Assembly: GCA_025331445.1 (NCBI GenBank) | Contig: JAIWNE010000225.1 | Coordinates: 1-26,706 of the forward strand | Length of the DNA: 26,706 nucleotides | From: Blakeslea trispora | Lineage: Eukaryota > Mucoromycota > Mucoromycetes > Mucorales > Choanephoraceae | Direction: 5' to 3' | In this document: positions 11,092 to 19,092 of the stretch, one piece after another | How the letters are laid out: every line of letters starts with the position of its first letter | How positions within the stretch are numbered: position 1 is the first letter of the stretch | Notes under the pieces: generated by a model | What the model was told of the DNA's origin: nothing | Databases searched by the model: none | Seen by the model: the letters and a program-made list of their open reading frames with translations, nothing else | Program-made: the position numbers and the translations under genes

Positions 11092-11274
11092 ATTTTTTGA
11101 GTTGTATTTTGAAATGTCTCTGCAAAGCATTTCTTTGAAGAGTAATATCTATTGCCCGATTCGAAGACCGCGAACTACAGTTCAATCAAAGCAATTTTTT
11201 TGGCAAAGGCCACAAAGACAGTCTCAAAAGCCGTGATCCAAAATCTCAAAGGGCGCCAACTAAAAGGCAAAAAC
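11092..11274 (-). repeat. Right terminal inverted repeat (183 bp)
   Basis: Inverted partner of 7087-7269, identical over 183 bp. A translated frame through it appears open, but only because the arm itself has no stop in that frame; the same peptide appears at the left arm, so it is not a gene. The right border is followed by CAGTATATTACC, giving a TA next to the element end. Confidence 0.9.
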
Positions 11275-12190
11275 CAGTATATTACCGGAAGAAGCCAAGT
11301 TGACATGAATCAAAAAAAGCTCACTTCAATATTCAAAAACTCTATACGCTGTGGGCGGTGTTGTTACTAACAATAGTTTAGCACTTCATAATTATATGCT
11401 TTAGTATTATTCTACTTCTTTTACTTTATTATACTTCTCTCATCTTATTTTCTTTCATATTATCTATTATTGTCTTATTCTAAATATACTTATTACACTA
11501 TTTTTATCTATCTTACCACAATCTCATTTAAAACTCACATTTACATCTATCCATTCAACGAATCAAACTTATTATAACAATCTATATCACTGAAAACTCT
11601 TCAATCTTTCCCAACATTATTTGTATTTCACTATTATTATATTATTTAATTGGTTAACAACACCATCAGACTAGCAATGACTCATAAATTTACTTAACTT
11701 AGATCCTTTTAGATAGGACTGTCATCAATAGGATGAACAGATATAAATATCAATTAGTTTTATTAAATAAACAAGAAGCTCTTTTCTCCCTCTAACTTTA
11801 CTATATACTTTGACATTAACCTTGCCGCATAGACAGGCTTTCTATTACTAAGACTTCCCTTGATTAACTGCTAACACGCTTAATCATTGTATCATTCTTA
11901 TATTCCATTTAACTTACTTTTCTTTTCTTTTCACTTTTATCTCTTCTTAAGGTTCGTTACCTAAATAACGTGGTGCTCATTACATAACAATCGTTCCTCT
12001 CTTTGGTTCTATTGTATCATTGACTTTGACTCGTTACTGGCAAAATACTACTTACGTCCTGCAACAATGTAATTGTAAAACCTTGCTACCTAATTGTTCT
12101 GCTAAATCTACCTGTCCTCTTTCTCGGATTGCAGCAAAAACTATCCTTTGACCTATGTAACAAACTTTCCTAGCTAAAAAATAAATAATC
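11275..12190. other. AT-rich spacer, no gene seen
   Basis: Strongly pyrimidine-rich on the plus strand with many TTCTT/TTATT runs. No open frame of note. If the Tc1-like element split the LINE, the missing LINE 5' end should start here on the minus strand. I can see a short frame with an ATG near 11305 but cannot recognise it. Confidence 0.5.
12176..12181 (-). terminator. Pol III terminator of tRNA-Asp
   Basis: A run of six T on the minus strand, nine nucleotides past the tRNA 3' end; runs of four or more T end Pol III transcription. Confidence 0.7.
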
Positions 12191-12261
12191 TCTCCGGCGG
12201 GGAATTGAACCCCGGTCTCCCGCGTGACAGGCGGGGATACTCACCACTATACTACCGAAGA
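12191..12261 (-). tRNA. trnD: tRNA-Asp (anticodon GUC)
   Basis: Decodes GAC/GAU in cytosolic translation. The 71-nt cloverleaf on the minus strand has acceptor stem TCTTCGG/CCGGAGA (7 bp, one T-G pair), anticodon stem CCCGC/GCGGG closing loop CTGTCAC with anticodon GTC, and T arm CGGGG/CCCCG closing TTCAATT. The internal Pol III A box (GTAGTATAGTGG) and B box (GGTTCAATTCC) are present. No intron; CCA is not encoded, as in nuclear genes. The gypsy 5' LTR starts 9 bp upstream of the mature 5' end. Confidence 0.95.
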
Positions 12262-12456
12262 CTTTCTCTTTGTTATGGCAATAAATAGGCATTACCGTAG
12301 CAACGAAATAATTTTGGATTTCGCTGACACTAAGGAAATACCTTTGTTTCTACGCAATTGGAATATCAATAAGAAGCGCAGGTTCAAACCAAATGCTAGC
12401 AGTAATAGACCAGCCAAGAGACAGTGCCGGCCCGGACCAGATAATCTCCGCTAAAA

Positions 12457-12464
12457 TATAAATA
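12457..12464 (+). promoter_or_regulatory. LTR TATA box
   Basis: TATAAATA in the 5' LTR, the best core-promoter match in the LTR; transcription would start some tens of bases downstream and define the U3/R border. The same box in the 3' LTR (18927-18934) lies 2 bp after the pol stop codon. Confidence 0.6.
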
Positions 12465-12491
12465 AGCTGTAATGTTAAGATATGATAGATC

Positions 12492-12579
12492 TTCATCTCT
12501 TTAATATCTTAATATTACAGGTAATATTATTATTCATCATTTAAATAAAGTTCATCTCTTTAATATCTTAATATTACAG
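12492..12579 (+). repeat. 29-bp direct repeat inside the LTR, intron-like spacing
   Basis: Two identical 29-bp copies ending in TTAATATTACAG lie 59 bp apart (12492-12520 and 12551-12579; again at 18962-18990 and 19021-19049). The first copy is followed by GTAATATT and the second ends in CAG, so 12521-12579 has the shape of a 59-nt GT-AG intron. Whether it is spliced is unknown. Confidence 0.8.
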
Positions 12580-12624
12580 AATCAACAAAGTAATAAGCTC
12601 ACTTCCCTACAAGAAGCTGACAAT

Positions 12625-12642
12625 TGGTAGCATCTCCAATCT
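12625..12642 (+). promoter_or_regulatory. Primer binding site, possibly initiator Met-tRNA
   Basis: TGGTAGCATCTCC starts 2 bp after the 5' LTR. TGGTAGC is the core used by elements primed with initiator methionine tRNA, and a TTTCGAT string about 10 bases further matches the complement of the eukaryotic initiator T-loop (AUCGAAA), though offset by one base. The tRNA identity is an inference to be tested against this genome's tRNA set. Confidence 0.6.
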
Positions 12643-12882
12643 TTCGATTGATCACCTCTTTCCCATTAACTGGTTCTGTTCACTGATAAATACCTACTGT
12701 GACACAAAATATATCAAGTATATTTTTTTTTCCTCTCTCCCCTTGTGGTCTGTTTCCTTTTCCCTGTCAACTTTTCTCTATTTGCAAAATCACCGATCTT
12801 TGGCATCACTGATTTTCCTGATTATCTTTACAACTTCTGCTGATTTCTCTTTACCTCGTTGATATCTCTTTCTCTCTCAATT

Positions 12883-13881
12883 ATGGACGACCCTGGTCAA
12901 AATAATTCCGTACATCCGGCTGTGATTGATTTCGTGAACCAATTAACTCGCGTTCTTCAATCTCAGACTCATGACTCATCTACATCTGCTCTTGCTAAGC
13001 CACCATCAGTTCAGCTACAACGCCCAGAGGCATATGATGGTAGTCGAAATGTCTGGAAACTAGACGGCTGGATTAGGTCTATTGAAAGGCTTAAGGAGTA
13101 CTATGCATGGGATGATGTTCAAACTTTCCGCTTTGCGCGTACACTTCTGTCTGGTAGAGCAGAAGCCTGGTTTTCCTCTCAAGAAATAAACGGTCAAGGT
13201 CCTGTTGATTGGTCCTCTTTCAAGCACTTATTGATCAATACCTTTCGCCCTGCAAATGCGGAGGATATGGTACGCGATCGCCTTTATACTGTCAAGCAAT
13301 CATCTTCTATTCAAGCCTACGTCGATACCTTTATGGATATCTCTATGTTACTCTCTGTCTCAAACCTTTCTCCTCAGCAAGTAATGGATCGCTTTCTAAG
13401 TGATGTCTTCTTTCGTGGTCTTCGCGATGTTGAGCTGGTACAACGTATCAGGGGTATACACATTGAGGATCGTTCGTTGGAGCGTGTACTGCGTGAAGCA
13501 CTTGACTTCGAAGCAGCGCACAACCCTTCTGTGCATCCGACAGTCTACAACAATGTGGACATCGTCAACACTCGCCATTCTTTGTCTACTACTGGTAACG
13601 TCAGAGATTCTCATCAACCAATGGACGACCCAATGGACTGTGACGTTCTTCACTCTCGCAGTCATCCTTCAGGATCTCTCACTGGTGGTAACAAGGACAA
13701 TCACGTCTCTTGTGTCTCGTCTTTCTCTGGTACCTGTCACTACTGTTCTCGTCAAGGCCATAAAATTAATGAATGTCGTACTCGCGCAAAAGACCTTGCC
13801 AACTTTGAGTCCAGAATGAAAGACAAATATCGTCATCACAAGAATGGTACTCGAAATGGTCCTACTGGTTCTGGTCGCTAG
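12883..13881 (+). CDS. gag: Gag polyprotein of the gypsy element
   Basis: Forms the virus-like particle and packages element RNA. The ATG at 12883 opens MDDPGQNNS; an in-frame codon upstream at 12859 is TTG and is not used. It is 332 residues long. The middle part (residues about 60-210) matches the retrotransposon gag/capsid family: AWFSSQ, then a W-F-L-F pattern around WSSFKHLLINTFRP and a helical stretch with FLSDVFFRGL. One zinc knuckle, CHYCSRQGHKINEC (C285, C288, H293, C298), gives the nucleocapsid. The protein ends in a basic Gly/Arg/Lys-rich tail and a UAG, after which the same frame continues straight into pol. Confidence 0.92.
   Translation: MDDPGQNNSVHPAVIDFVNQLTRVLQSQTHDSSTSALAKPPSVQLQRPEAYDGSRNVWKLDGWIRSIERLKEYYAWDDVQTFRFARTLLSGRAEAWFSSQEINGQGPVDWSSFKHLLINTFRPANAEDMVRDRLYTVKQSSSIQAYVDTFMDISMLLSVSNLSPQQVMDRFLSDVFFRGLRDVELVQRIRGIHIEDRSLERVLREALDFEAAHNPSVHPTVYNNVDIVNTRHSLSTTGNVRDSHQPMDDPMDCDVLHSRSHPSGSLTGGNKDNHVSCVSSFSGTCHYCSRQGHKINECRTRAKDLANFESRMKDKYRHHKNGTRNGPTGSGR
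13879..13881 (+). promoter_or_regulatory. In-frame UAG between gag and pol (possible readthrough stop)
   Basis: Gag and pol share frame 1. The only interruption between ATG 12883 and the stop at 18922 is this TAG, followed by TCCAATTTG. The arrangement is that of retroelements making Gag-Pol by stop-codon readthrough. I see no obvious stem-loop directly downstream, and a disabling mutation is the alternative. Confidence 0.5.
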
Positions 13882-16800
13882 TCCAATTTGAACGCTATTG
13901 ATTCTAATATGTCTGAACAGAATTGCGAATATAGCTCCTCATCCACCCCCCATAATAAAGTGACTGATTCCTCCTCTTATCTATCTTCGACTTCAATGTC
14001 AGATGTTTCACATAATGAGGTCATTCATTCTAAGCCTAAATGTGAGAATAAGTTGGATCCGCAGTTTACTCCTTCTTCTTCCACAGTTCAAACTTCAGCT
14101 TCTCAAACAGACATGCAACACATACCTACTGAACTTGTGCCCATCGTGGCTTCAGATGTTGCTCATCTGTCTAGCTTAAATACTGTCGTGTCCTGCAATC
14201 TTCCTCTTTATCATGGTACAGTGTCTTCATCTGATGGTTCGCCGTTGTATGTCCATGTTCTCATCGACAATGGTGCGAGTGAAAACTATATCACGCCACG
14301 CATTTCAAAGTTGATTGAAGGTAGGCATCATCATGTCCAGGGACGTGAAGTGGAAACCGCAGGTGGTAATACCTCTCCTATCACAGAAAACGTAGTTTTC
14401 AATTTGGATCTTCAAGGGCACTCTAGTGCTATGTCGGCTTTTGTCTTTGACACTAAGTTTGACATCATTTTGGGTCGCTCTTGGCTTAAGGAACACAAGC
14501 CTAGGGCTAACTGGTTGGATGACTCTTGGTCGGTCTCTTGTTGTTTGGATGTTGGCGCTGACGGTGTTATTTTGCCCGTGCATGACGATCTTTCTCATGC
14601 TAATAATGATGCTGTTGCCCATCCCACTCTCAACTATCTCATTTCCAAACAACAGGCCAAAAAAGCTGTCGATAAGGAAGGTGCCGAAGCTTGTTTTCTG
14701 TATCTGTTGGATGACACCTCTACATCTGATAATGATACTTCTACCAAGTCTGATTTTTGGTCCCATTTACCTAAAGAATATCCTTCTGTCTTCTTGGACT
14801 CGTTACCTGGTTTGCCACCCGATCGTGGGGTACAACATGTAATTGACACCGCTGACGCGAAACCACTGAATCGTATGCCTTTCAGAATGAGCCCCGCAGA
14901 ACTTAACGAACTGCATAAACAATTGGAAGAGCTTTTGTCCTTGGGACTCATCCGCCGAAGTAGTTCTCCTTGGGGATCTCCTGTTCTTTTGGTCAAAAAG
15001 AAGGATGGATCGATGCGTATGTGTATCGATTACCGCGCCATCAACAGTCTCACTAAGCGCAATGCTACCCCTCTACCCCGGATAGATGAATGCCTGGATC
15101 ATCTTCAGGGCGCTTCGTTCTTCACCACCCTTGACCTCAAGTCGGGCTATCATCAAATCAGGGTTCAGGAGTCTGATATACCAAAGACAGCCTTCAACAC
15201 CAGGTATGGCAAATTCGAGTTCTTGGTCCTTCCTTTTGGATTGAGTAATGCACCACCAACCTTTCAGACCATGATGAATCAAGTATTGGATGGCTGTATA
15301 GACCGATTCGCTCTTGTGTACTTAGATGACATCCTCATCTTCAGCAAGACAGAAGAAGATCACCGTCGACACGTGTCTGAAGTGTTGAAGCGTCTTCAAG
15401 AGGCGAAGCTAATTTTAAATGTCAAAAAGTGCACATTTGCTGCTCGTGAACTTGAGTTCCTTGGTTTCAAGATCAGTGCTTCTGGTATCTTACCATCTGA
15501 TGCTAAAGTAAAAGCCATTCAAAACTGGCAGAGACCCACTAATGTACAAGAGGTACGACAGTTTCTGGGTTTGGCACAGCACTACCGACGTTTTTGCCCT
15601 GGTTTCAGTTCTATCGCTACCCCATTGACGGAACTTACTCATGGAACAGGCGCCAAAAAACGCGCTGTTGTGTGGAATGACAAATGCGAACAGAGTTTTA
15701 ACATACTCAAGCAGCTATTAACATCACCTCCTGTTCTTCGTTTGCCTGACTTGGATCTACCTTTTCGCATCGAGACAGATGCAAGCGATTTTGGCGTGGG
15801 TGCAGTTCTCTTGCAACCAGACAGAAATACAAACACTTGGGCCCCCATTGCGTACGAGTCACGCAAACTTTCCCCTGCTGAACAAAAGTTTCCAGCTCAA
15901 GAAAGGGAGCTCATCGCGATTATTCATGCTTTGCGCACTTGGCGTTGTCTTGTCGACGGATGCAAGGCGGGATATACTGTTCTCTGCGACCACAAGCCAT
16001 TGTTGTACTTTCACTCACAAGCTAAACCTACAAACAGACTGGTACGGTGGATAGCGGAGTATGAGTTGTATTCACCAAATGTCCAATACAAACCAGGAAA
16101 GGAGAATGCGGTGGCTGATGCTCTGTCTCGGAGTTCTGAGTTGCTTGATCACCCCTTAGTTGACTCTTTAGAGCCTGACTATCTATATGCAACATGGGAT
16201 CAACTCTCCCCTGATCTCAAGGCTGACTGGCCCTTACTGTATCTTAAGGAAGAAAACATTGCTAAACTCAAGTCCAAGGAACTGAAAGCTCATTTGGAAG
16301 CTCAAAGACCTCACTTCTCTGTCAGAAATAACCGTGTCTACCGTAAGGTGACATTGAGAAAGGGGGGGAAAGAGCATCCAACAGTTGAAGAAAAAGAGGT
16401 TAGCTTTGTACCTTTTGAAGACAGAGTAGACTGGGTGGAAAAATATCATGTTGGCTTCGGCCATGCTGGGTTAAAGTCTTTGATACACATTATGGAAGCT
16501 CGATACTGGTGGCCAACAATGAAAAAAGACATAAAAGAATGGCTCAAAACATGCCCACAATGTCAAGTAAATAGCCGTCGTACACAAGCTCATCAGGATG
16601 AGATGCATCCTTTGCCCATACCGAAGGCGTTTGATCGCTGGCATCTTGACTTTGTCGGAGAGTTACCTACCACAATCAATGGTAACAAATGGCTTATCAC
16701 TGCCGTTGACTCCCTTACCAACTGGCCCATCGCCAAAGCTGTCCCCGTTGCCTCACAAGAAACCGTAGCAGACTTCATCTACGAGGAGATTGTAATGAGA

Positions 16801-18924
16801 TTTGGCTGCCCATCAGAAATAGTCACCGATCGTGGTGCTAATTTTACAAGTGGCATGGTCGAATCGTATCTCAAGCGAGTCGGTGCTAATCATAAGTTGA
16901 CTTCTGCCTTCCACCCACGTACGAACAGTAAAGTCGAGCGATATAATGGTGTCATAAAGCAAATGTTGAGAAAGTACACAAACGATGCCATCCACAGGTG
17001 GGACGACTTTGTTCACTCTGCTCTTTGGGCCAGCCGTATTAGAAAACATAGTACAACAGGGTACTCACCATTCTACTTGGTGTACGGTCGAGAACCACGT
17101 TTGCCTGGGGATGAAGTCCAGCCCTATCTGGATCGATCTGCTAAAGCAGATCCGCGAACTATTGCCGACATCACTTCCCGTGAATTAGAACAACTAGGCC
17201 AACATCGAGCAGCAGCAGAGTTCCGTTTGAAAGCCATTTCCGACAAAGATAAAGAACGCTGGGATCAGCACATCAAGAAAATATCCTTTGAACCAGGAGA
17301 TATGGTGATGTTGTCTCATGAGGGACGATATGGTCTCGAACCTCGGTTCAAGGGACCGTACATAGTAGTGGCCGCTTACCCCGACTATGGAACCTACCGT
17401 CTGGAAACAGTAGCAGGTGAGCCCCTCCAGTCATTAGTCCATGTTGATAGACTAAAGCCGGCGGAGGGTACCAAGCCCGTCGAACCGTGGTATGATCCAA
17501 CAACCGCTCGTAGACAAGTACGTGAAGCTGCTAGAGATTCAAGTATTGGTCAGGACTTCGTCGATCCTATTGCGTCCATTCCTTCTTGGTCTGCTGGTAT
17601 CGCTTCGGGCCTTATGCCTTTACCTCAACAAGCACCATTGTCACCACCAATGACATCTCTTTTGCCTTCGTCAGAGCCAAATCCAAATGAACTACCATCA
17701 TCATATCCTAGTTTAATAGCTACTCGTCTGCCTCAAAAACAGGATAGTGACATGCATTCAGTTGCAGAAAGCAACAACGACGTTCTCTCTATGTATGATA
17801 ATGATGATATTTTTTCGTTGACTTCAGACATTGAGTTACAAGACGCTCAGGATGAAAACGTTGACCTAAAAATGGATAATCAAGAAGACAATGAGTCATA
17901 TGAGCTACAGCCATCATCATCTGAATCAAGTCAAGATGAAGAGAGTTTCCACAGTGCCAAAAGTGAAGACGAACAAGTAACGTCAGTGCATCCAGCACCC
18001 GAACAACCTATTCTGTCATCTCATTCACAGCTCGAAATACAACAGATGCCTCCAATAGACGTCATCGAAATAGTCAGTAGTGACAGTTCTGATTCCGAAG
18101 ATACTAGTAGTAAAGACCCGTTATCAGGCGATAATGATACATCACCACCTTTAACATCTCCGTCCGATTCCAACTCGTTATCACCAATGATGATAGCATC
18201 AGATGTGGATGAATCGGGACCAAGTGAAGTACTAGATGAGCGAGTTGCGATACCAGAAGAGAACAACTCGTCATGTGAAATGACAGACATTGTACAAGAT
18301 GTCACGCCTACTCAAAACCATGAACTAAGCGATATGGAACAAGATGTGTCTCTCGTCTCCCCTCCTACCAACGAGGCGAACGTTTCTTCATTCACACAGC
18401 CTGTCATCAACATCACTGGCTCAAATAATCACGTCATGATAGTTCAAGGGCAACAACAATCAATTACAATAATACCTCCATCACCAACTAGCAATACGAA
18501 CTCTCAGAATCCGTTAAATGCACAGTTAGTTCAGGAACCATGCTCTGAAGTACAAGTACAAGTTGAGGATATCACTTCAATAGTTGAACCATCATCAAGT
18601 CAGCCTTCATCATTGGCCTATTCAAAACCACTGTTACTTACAGCACCATCTGCCCCACCACCAGCCCCATCTCCTCCTCCCATACCTTCTGTTGCTGATA
18701 CTGTTGTTCAGAGACGAACAAGTGACCGAGGGGGGGATGATGTCATGGCGATAAATAGGCATTACCGTAGCAACGAAATAATTTTGGATTTCGCTGACAC
18801 TAAGGAAATACCTTTGTTTCTACGCAATTGGAATATCAATAAGAAGCGCAGGTTCAAACCAAATGCTAGCAGTAATAGACCAGCCAAGAGACAGTGCCGG
18901 CCCGGACCAGATAATCTCCGCTAA
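13882..18924 (+). CDS. pol: Pol polyprotein (PR-RT-RNase H-IN) with long acidic and LTR-encoded tail
   Basis: Residues are numbered from codon 13888. Aspartic protease: LIDNGASENYI with D127, partner strand IILGRSWL near 193. Reverse transcriptase: LPFG 448-451, catalytic YLDD 478-481. RNase H: D631, E674, D701, D744. Integrase: zinc site H854, H859, C889, C892 (HX4HX29CX2C), catalytic D921, D981, E1017 (35 residues between the last two), GPY module near 1156. No chromodomain follows. Residues about 1195-1619 are Ser/Asp/Glu/Pro-rich with a VIEIV-SSDSSDSED segment at 1392-1405. Residues 1620-1678 are encoded by the 3' LTR and are basic (NKKRRFKP, RPAKRQCR). It has no obvious start of its own and is presumably made as Gag-Pol across the UAG. 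All catalytic residues I checked are intact, so it may be active. Confidence 0.93.
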   Translation, partial: SNLNAIDSNMSEQNCEYSSSSTPHNKVTDSSSYLSSTSMSDVSHNEVIHSKPKCENKLDPQFTPSSSTVQTSASQTDMQHIPTELVPIVASDVAHLSSLNTVVSCNLPLYHGTVSSSDGSPLYVHVLIDNGASENYITPRISKLIEGRHHHVQGREVETAGGNTSPITENVVFNLDLQGHSSAMSAFVFDTKFDIILGRSWLKEHKPRANWLDDSWSVSCCLDVGADGVILPVHDDLSHANNDAVAHPTLNYLISKQQAKKAVDKEGAEACFLYLLDDTSTSDNDTSTKSDFWSHLPKEYPSVFLDSLPGLPPDRGVQHVIDTADAKPLNRMPFRMSPAELNELHKQLEELLSLGLIRRSSSPWGSPVLLVKKKDGSMRMCIDYRAINSLTKRNATPLPRIDECLDHLQGASFFTTLDLKSGYHQIRVQESDIPKTAFNTRYGKFEFLVLPFGLSNAPPTFQTMMNQVLDGCIDRFALVYLDDILIFSKTEEDHRRHVSEVLKRLQEAKLILNVKKCTFAARELEFLGFKISASGILPSDAKVKAIQNWQRPTNVQEVRQFLGLAQHYRRFCPGFSSIATPLTELTHGTGAKKRAVVWNDKCEQSFNILKQLLTSPPVLRLPDLDLPFRIETDASDFGVGAVLLQPDRNTNTWAPIAYESRKLSPAEQKFPAQERELIAIIHALRTWRCLVDGCKAGYTVLCDHKPLLYFHSQAKPTNRLVRWIAEYELYSPNVQYKPGKENAVADALSRSSELLDHPLVDSLEPDYLYATWDQLSPDLKADWPLLYLKEENIAKLKSKELKAHLEAQRPHFSVRNNRVYRKVTLRKGGKEHPTVEEKEVSFVPFEDRVDWVEKYHVGFGHAGLKSLIHIMEARYWWPTMKKDIKEWLKTCPQCQVNSRRTQAHQDEMHPLPIPKAFDRWHLDFVGELPTTINGNKWLITAVDSLTNWPIAKAVPVASQETVADFIYEEIVMRFGCPSEIVTDRGANFTSGMVESYLKRVGANHKLTSAFHPRTNSKVERYNGVIKQMLRKYTNDAIHRWDDFVHSALWASRIRKHSTTGYSPFYLVYGREPRLPGDEVQPYLDRSAKADPRTIADITSRELEQLGQHRAAAEFRLKAISDKDKERWDQHIKKISFEPGDMVMLSHEGRYGLEPRFKGPYIVVAAYPDYGTYRLETVAGEPLQSLVHVDRLKPAEGTKPVEPWYDPTTARRQVREAARDSSIGQDFVDPIASIPSWSAGIASGLMPLPQQAPLSPPMTSLLPSSEPNPNELPSSYPSLIATRLPQKQDSDMHSVAESNNDVLSMYDNDDIFSLTSDIELQDAQDENVDLKMDNQEDNESYELQPSSSESSQDEESFHSAKSEDEQVTSVHPAPEQPILSSHSQLEIQQMPPIDVIEIVSSDSSDSEDTSSKDPLSGDNDTSPPLTSPSDSNSLSPMMIASDVDESGPSEVLDERVAIPEENNSSCEMTDIVQDVTPTQNHELSDMEQDVSLVSPPTNEANVSSFTQPVINITGSNNHVMIVQGQQQSITIIPPSPTSNTNSQNPLNAQLVQEPCSEVQVQVEDITSIVEPSSSQPSSLAYSKPLLLTAPSAPPPAPSPPPIPSVADTVVQRRTSDRGGDDVMAINRHYRSNEIILDFADTKEIPLFLRNWNINKKRRFKPNASSNRPAKRQCRPGPDNLR
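18728..18740 (+). promoter_or_regulatory. Polypurine tract
   Basis: GAGGGGGGGATGA immediately before the TG of the 3' LTR, the place and composition expected for the plus-strand primer. It is also translated, since the pol frame runs through it. Confidence 0.8.
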
Positions 18925-19092
18925 AATATAAATAAGCTGTAATGTTAAGATATGATAGATCTTCATCTCTTTAATATCTTAATATTACAGGTAATATTAT
19001 TATTCATCATTTAAATAAAGTTCATCTCTTTAATATCTTAATATTACAGAATCAACAAAGTAATAAGCTCACTTCCCTACAAGAAGCTGACA
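18741..19092 (+). repeat. 3' LTR of the gypsy element (352 bp)
   Basis: Copy of 12271-12622 with two differences near its 5' end. It encodes the last 59 residues of pol (ATG at 18745 in frame, stop at 18922-18924) and repeats the TATA box and 29-bp duplication. The A-to-G difference at LTR position 10 is synonymous (GCA/GCG) in that frame; the difference at position 4 lies just before the ATG. Confidence 0.95.

Larger units (their letters stand above)
7087..11274. mobile_element. Tc1/mariner-like DNA transposon, about 4.2 kb
   Basis: It is bounded by perfect inverted repeats of 183 bp (7087-7269 and 11092-11274) and encodes a DD34E transposase on the minus strand. The right end abuts TA (11278-11279 after CAG), as expected for Tc1/mariner target choice, but the left end shows TG and no TA duplication, so the exact termini (possibly CTGGTTTTTGCC) and the duplication are not secure. 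It interrupts LINE ORF1. At 4.19 kb it is long for this class: about 2.2 kb between the transposase start and the right repeat holds a tandem repeat array and a second transposase-like fragment in opposite orientation. Perfect arm identity suggests recent mobilisation or conversion. Confidence 0.8.
12271..12622 (+). repeat. 5' LTR of the gypsy element (352 bp)
   Basis: TG...CA ends. Compared with the 3' LTR at 18741-19092 (offset 6470) I find differences only at LTR positions 4 (T/C) and 10 (A/G). A TATAAATA box sits at 12457-12464 and a 29-bp direct repeat at 12492-12520 and 12551-12579. The first half contains a 59-codon frame identical in protein to the end of pol; here it lies upstream of the likely transcription start, so it is probably not expressed from this copy. 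Confidence 0.95.
12271..19092 (+). mobile_element. Complete Ty3/gypsy LTR retrotransposon next to tRNA-Asp
   Basis: 6822 bp, with two 352-bp LTRs that begin TG and end CA, a PBS 2 bp after the 5' LTR, gag, pol in the order protease-RT-RNase H-integrase (Ty3/gypsy order), and a polypurine tract directly before the 3' LTR. The frame is open apart from one UAG between gag and pol. The LTRs differ at only two positions, pointing to a young insertion. The flanking 5-mers (CTCTT at 12266-12270 and TTTTG at 19093-19097) do not match, so no target-site duplication is seen. No chromodomain is visible after the integrase. Confidence 0.95.

Noticed and set aside
12224..12454. Plus-strand frame starting in the tRNA and running into the 5' LTR
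   Set aside because: It joins antisense tRNA to LTR by chance; only the LTR part is meaningful, as the copy of the pol C-terminus.
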